A DNA stretch of 7,125 bases from Planctomycetales bacterium (GTDB lineage Bacteria > Planctomycetota > Planctomycetia > Pirellulales > Thermoguttaceae): contig SKJM01000481.1 in assembly GCA_007122045.1 (NCBI GenBank), forward strand, positions 1 to 7,125. The letters run 5' to 3'. Shown in pieces: positions 4,307-7,125 of the stretch. How positions within the stretch are numbered: position 1 is the first letter of the stretch; each line of letters starts with the position of its first letter. The notes beneath the pieces were generated by a model. The model was not told the origin of the DNA and did no database searches. It saw nothing but the letters and a program-made list of their open reading frames with translations. Position numbers and translations under genes: made by a program.

Positions 4307-6541
4307 CTATTCCGGCTCGGCTTTCTCTGCAATGGTAATATCGTGGCGGACGCGGTCGCGGTAGCGATCCCAAGAGAACGGCGTCGAGCCGGTGTGAATG
4401 AGCGGCGTATCGCCGTACATCGGCTTCGTCACGTCGGCCAGCGTATCCCAGTGCTCGGCCGCTCGGCGCAGGCGTGCCACGGCTTCGGCCCGGTCGCTCG
4501 GCTCAGCGGTGTGCCGGAACGTCTGCAAGGCAATGCCTCCGCGCAGCTTCTCGCCGAAGTAGAGGCTCAGTTGGGCCCAGGCGCGGATGTCGGCCAGCTC
4601 GAACGCGACGGAACCGGGAGCGTCGGGCGGCAGTTCCAGCCGGTCGAGCCGCTCGAGCGCACCCTCGGCGTCGCGCTGGAGGGCGTCGGCCAGCGCCGCC
4701 GGCGTGATCCGCTCCGCCGCGATGTTCGTCCGTTCAGCCGCCAAGCGGACGTACTCGGCTATCGACATGTAGTCGGGATCGAGCGGCGGCTGGTGGATCA
4801 ACTCGTCGACGGAGATGAACGGCGACGGATCGCGCCACTGCGGCCCGCCCCGAGGGCCCCGCGGCGCAAGGAAGCCCTCGCTGTAGAGCGTGAAGTCCCA
4901 CGTCGATCGGTGCAGCGAGGCGAGCCGCAACGGCATCCGGCTGACAGCCTCGTAGGCCGGCAGCAGCACGTCGCCCGTGCCGGCGCCGTACCGCGCGTCG
5001 AACGCCCGCGCGAACACCGCGTCGGGCGTGGCCGGGTCGTACAGCAGGCGGCCCCAAAGCATGTAGTACAGCCACTGGCGCTGGAAGGCGTAGCGCCAGT
5101 CGATGCGCGGGTCGGGCCGCTGCAAGTAATCCTTGGCGGGAATGTAGCATTCCGACCCGACAAAGTAGCCACCTACGTAATCCTGCCCGTTCAACGCGAT
5201 GTGGCGCCGGATGAAGCCCGGCTCCCCCCAGCGCAGCCGGAAGAAGTCCTCGTTGCGCATCATCCAAGTCATCCGGTAGTTCGTCGGCGGCGGATTCCAG
5301 TACGTGTCGGCCAAACTGCCGCCGTGAACGATTGCCAAATGCGGCGACGAATGGGCGTGCGACCAGTTGAACTTGAACTCGACCCAAATGGGCCCGGGCA
5401 GTTCGAGCCGCTCGATCGCCTCGCGGGTGAGCCGTTCGGTGGCAACGCTGGTCGAGCCGCCCGAGCCGGTGCCGGCGGAAAGCGGAGCGCGGTAGATGAG
5501 CCGCGCCGGGCGATCGGCCGCTTTCATGCCGGCCAGGAACGTCCGATCGATCCAGTCGCGGCGCTGCTCGGGCGTCATGCCGCCCATCCCCTCGCCCAGC
5601 GTAATGCCCAGCCCGGTCAGGTCGGGGTACTCGTTGATGACCTGCGCGACGCATTCGCGGGTATAGCGCTCGACCAGTTCCGACGTATCCCCCTCGCCCC
5701 AGTAGTGCTTCTTCGCGCTGTGGGGCGACACGCCGTGCGCCTCGGAAAACTCCGGCGACACGAAGATGTTCCAGTTGACCACGTACGTGTCGATGCCGCG
5801 GTCCTTCGCCATGCGGAACAGCGCCCGCCAAAACGCCTGCCACTCGGCCAGTTCCTCGTCGGAAAAGCCGCTCGCCTCGGGGAAGTTTTTCGGCCGGATC
5901 ATCCACGTGAACGGGTGCAGGCTCCAGAGCGTGAGCGCGTTGAACCGGTTTTCGGCCATCATGTCGAGGAATTTTCGCCAGAACTCCAGGTCGCGCACGG
6001 TCTCGTCGTGGAGCTGGAGCGACTCGTGCCGCCGGTACGACATCCAGGGCAGGTTGAACTTCACCGCGCGGAAGGGGAACCGCGGCGCGGCCGTTGTCGG
6101 CTCGATCCGCCCGAGCGCCGTGCCGTGCCGAAGCCGCTCGGCCACCTCGAGCGCGCCGTACATCGCGCCGGTCGCATCGCCCCCGACGATCTCGACGGCC
6201 GCGGTTTCGCCGGCCGCCGTGCGCCGGATGGCGAACCCCTCGGCGGGCAATTGCGCGTCGTCGGCCGGTTCGATGCCGATGGCGATTCTCGCCGTTGCAG
6301 CCGCCACGCGCCCCGGAGGCGTTGCTGCGTATCCGGCCTGCTCAAGAGCCGCGCGCAGGCGTTCGGCCCCGAAGGCGACCGGGGCGGTGCCGGCATCGAA
6401 CTCGAGGACGACGCGCGGGCGAGCATCGCCTTCCGACTCTCGGGCCGGCGCCGCGCCGCGAGCAGGCCCGACGGACCCAAACGTGATTCCGAAAAGGGCA
6501 ATGCCCGAAAAAAGCCATTCCGTGCCAAGTCGTTTCATCAT
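4307..6541 (-). CDS. Secreted glycoside-hydrolase-like protein with GH20/GH67-type N-terminal domain
   Basis: 744 residues. A signal peptide covers 1-29: basic MMKR, hydrophobic stretch to about 24, then likely cleavage after PARG or ARGA. Residues about 42-150 look like the zincin-like domain 2 that precedes the barrel in GH20 and GH67 enzymes, ending MYGALEVAERLRHG (127-140). The barrel region follows: FPFRAVKFNLPWMSY (155-169), then NRFNALTLWSLHPF (198-211), YVVNWNIFVSPEF (253-265) and GLGITLGEGMGG (310-321). E317 is the best general-acid candidate by analogy with the GH67 SEG motif. Later blocks are IWVEFKFNWSH (385-395, E388), YVGGYFVGSECY (455-466, E464) and WLYYMLWGRLLYD (490-502), which resembles alpha-glucuronidase. 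The C-terminal 150 residues are helical. The likely role is removal of a sugar or uronic acid from a polysaccharide outside the cytoplasm; the substrate is unknown. ATG at 6539-6541 is followed at once by a second ATG; the start lies 1 nt after the DUF1080 stop, so the two are probably translationally coupled. Confidence 0.85.
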   Translation of the reverse strand: MMKRLGTEWLFSGIALFGITFGSVGPARGAAPARESEGDARPRVVLEFDAGTAPVAFGAERLRAALEQAGYAATPPGRVAAATARIAIGIEPADDAQLPAEGFAIRRTAAGETAAVEIVGGDATGAMYGALEVAERLRHGTALGRIEPTTAAPRFPFRAVKFNLPWMSYRRHESLQLHDETVRDLEFWRKFLDMMAENRFNALTLWSLHPFTWMIRPKNFPEASGFSDEELAEWQAFWRALFRMAKDRGIDTYVVNWNIFVSPEFSEAHGVSPHSAKKHYWGEGDTSELVERYTRECVAQVINEYPDLTGLGITLGEGMGGMTPEQRRDWIDRTFLAGMKAADRPARLIYRAPLSAGTGSGGSTSVATERLTREAIERLELPGPIWVEFKFNWSHAHSSPHLAIVHGGSLADTYWNPPPTNYRMTWMMRNEDFFRLRWGEPGFIRRHIALNGQDYVGGYFVGSECYIPAKDYLQRPDPRIDWRYAFQRQWLYYMLWGRLLYDPATPDAVFARAFDARYGAGTGDVLLPAYEAVSRMPLRLASLHRSTWDFTLYSEGFLAPRGPRGGPQWRDPSPFISVDELIHQPPLDPDYMSIAEYVRLAAERTNIAAERITPAALADALQRDAEGALERLDRLELPPDAPGSVAFELADIRAWAQLSLYFGEKLRGGIALQTFRHTAEPSDRAEAVARLRRAAEHWDTLADVTKPMYGDTPLIHTGSTPFSWDRYRDRVRHDITIAEKAEPE

Positions 6542-6542
6542 T

Positions 6543-7125
6543 TCACCGGAGCGGTCGGAGTTCGATGTCTTTGAAGGCGATGCGCAGGCGGTCGCTTCGG
6601 TGCAGTTGCAGCGCGATGAAGCCCTTCATGCCGACGTTGTATTTCTCATGCCGCTCGTCGTCGAGCACGCCCGCACCGTCGTAGTCGGCAATGACAATGC
6701 CGTTGATGTTCGTGAGAATGCGCGTGCCCTGGCATCGGATGGTCACGTCGTTCCAGCCGTCGCGGTTCCATTTCCACTCCTCGGGTCCTTGGTCGGGCCG
6801 GATCCGCCAGCTTTCGAGCGACGGGAAGATCCAACGCTTGTGGCCGCGCGTCTCGTCGTAAATCAGCCCGGACCGCCAGCCGCCCGGCGGGTGGATGTCC
6901 ACTTGCGGACCGTCGAGCCACTCCGCCTCGTCGTCGTAGCGCGAGCGCACCTGGATGCCGGAGTTGCCCGGCGAGTCGGCATACGACCGCACTTTCATAC
7001 GCAGCTCGAAGTCATCGTATTCCCGGTCGGTCATCAGCCACACGTAATCGTGGCCGGTGCTGTGCATCGAGTCGCACACGATGGCGCCGTCCTCGACGGT
7101 CCAGAAGTTCTTGTCGCGGTCGGCC
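6543..7125 (-). CDS. DUF1080 / 3-keto-disaccharide hydrolase family protein, N-terminus beyond the window
   Basis: 193 residues are visible, reading in from the window edge in a frame that leaves one base over. The first residues, FWTVEDGAIVCD, are already inside the conserved domain, so a start and probable signal peptide lie upstream; the GTG at 7077-7079 is internal. Family hallmarks follow: YDDFELRMKVRSY, GNSGIQVRSRYDD, GPQVDIHPPGG, WNDVTIRCQGTRI, then INGIVIADYDG and GFIALQLHRSDRLRIAFKDIELRPL at the C-terminus. The domain has a concanavalin-A-like jelly-roll fold. Characterised members act on 3-keto-glycosides; others may only bind glycans, and activity here is inferred from the family. 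Such proteins are abundant and usually exported in planctomycetes. The stop overlaps the glycosidase start region with a 1-nt gap, indicating one operon. In the visible part nothing is broken. Confidence 0.92.
   Translation of the reverse strand, partial: ADRDKNFWTVEDGAIVCDSMHSTGHDYVWLMTDREYDDFELRMKVRSYADSPGNSGIQVRSRYDDEAEWLDGPQVDIHPPGGWRSGLIYDETRGHKRWIFPSLESWRIRPDQGPEEWKWNRDGWNDVTIRCQGTRILTNINGIVIADYDGAGVLDDERHEKYNVGMKGFIALQLHRSDRLRIAFKDIELRPLR

Noticed and set aside
3906..4373. Minus-strand frame of 155 codons as an independent gene
   Set aside because: Its first part overlaps the glycosidase C-terminus in another frame and its middle is nonsense. Only its last 55 residues are protein-like, and these continue beyond its stop, so it is part of the pseudogene.
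4343..6574. Open frame of 743 codons on the plus strand, antisense to the glycosidase gene
   Set aside because: It is Arg/Pro/Val-rich without motifs. The opposite strand has a signal peptide and conserved glycosidase blocks, so this is a high-GC shadow frame.

Overview
The window looks like a piece of a GC-rich bacterial chromosome, most likely a planctomycete (Planctomycetota, Pirellulales-like) or a metagenome-assembled relative. This is an inference. It rests on high GC, a secreted DUF1080 protein next to a GH20/GH67-like glycosidase, a DUF4914-type protein, and hairpin-rich intergenic DNA resembling the interspersed repeats of such genomes. Every gene I can support reads on the minus strand, so transcription runs from high to low coordinates.

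In the direction of transcription: (1) 7125-6543 is the C-terminal part of a DUF1080 (3-keto-disaccharide hydrolase family) protein, cut by the window edge. (2) One base later, 6541-4307 encodes a 744-residue secreted glycoside-hydrolase-like protein. These two form a tight operon, probably for extracytoplasmic carbohydrate breakdown. (3) 4306-3720 holds a decayed reading frame, probably a beta-helix-type secreted protein, broken by at least one frameshift and one nonsense codon. Its first 100 bases are AT-richer and carry two palindromes. (4) 3719-3418 is a promoter and long leader region: a consensus extended -10 promoter, a 9-bp direct repeat around it, three hairpins and an orphan Shine-Dalgarno sequence. 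(5) 3417-1510 is a PEP-carboxykinase/HPr-kinase-like P-loop protein, probably DUF4914. (6) 1509-1403 is an intergenic stretch with a three-armed inverted repeat that can fold two ways. (7) 1357-752 is a GmhB-type HAD phosphatase. (8) 751-630 contains a good sigma70-type promoter for (9) a nucleoside hydrolase at 629-1, cut by the window edge.

The first two genes fit a shared role in sugar scavenging. GmhB points to heptose activation for an LPS-type envelope, and the nucleoside hydrolase to nucleoside salvage. The P-loop protein has no firmly known role. It has its own promoter and an elaborate leader, and is the most interesting locus here. No tRNA, rRNA, CRISPR array, transposase or phage gene was seen.
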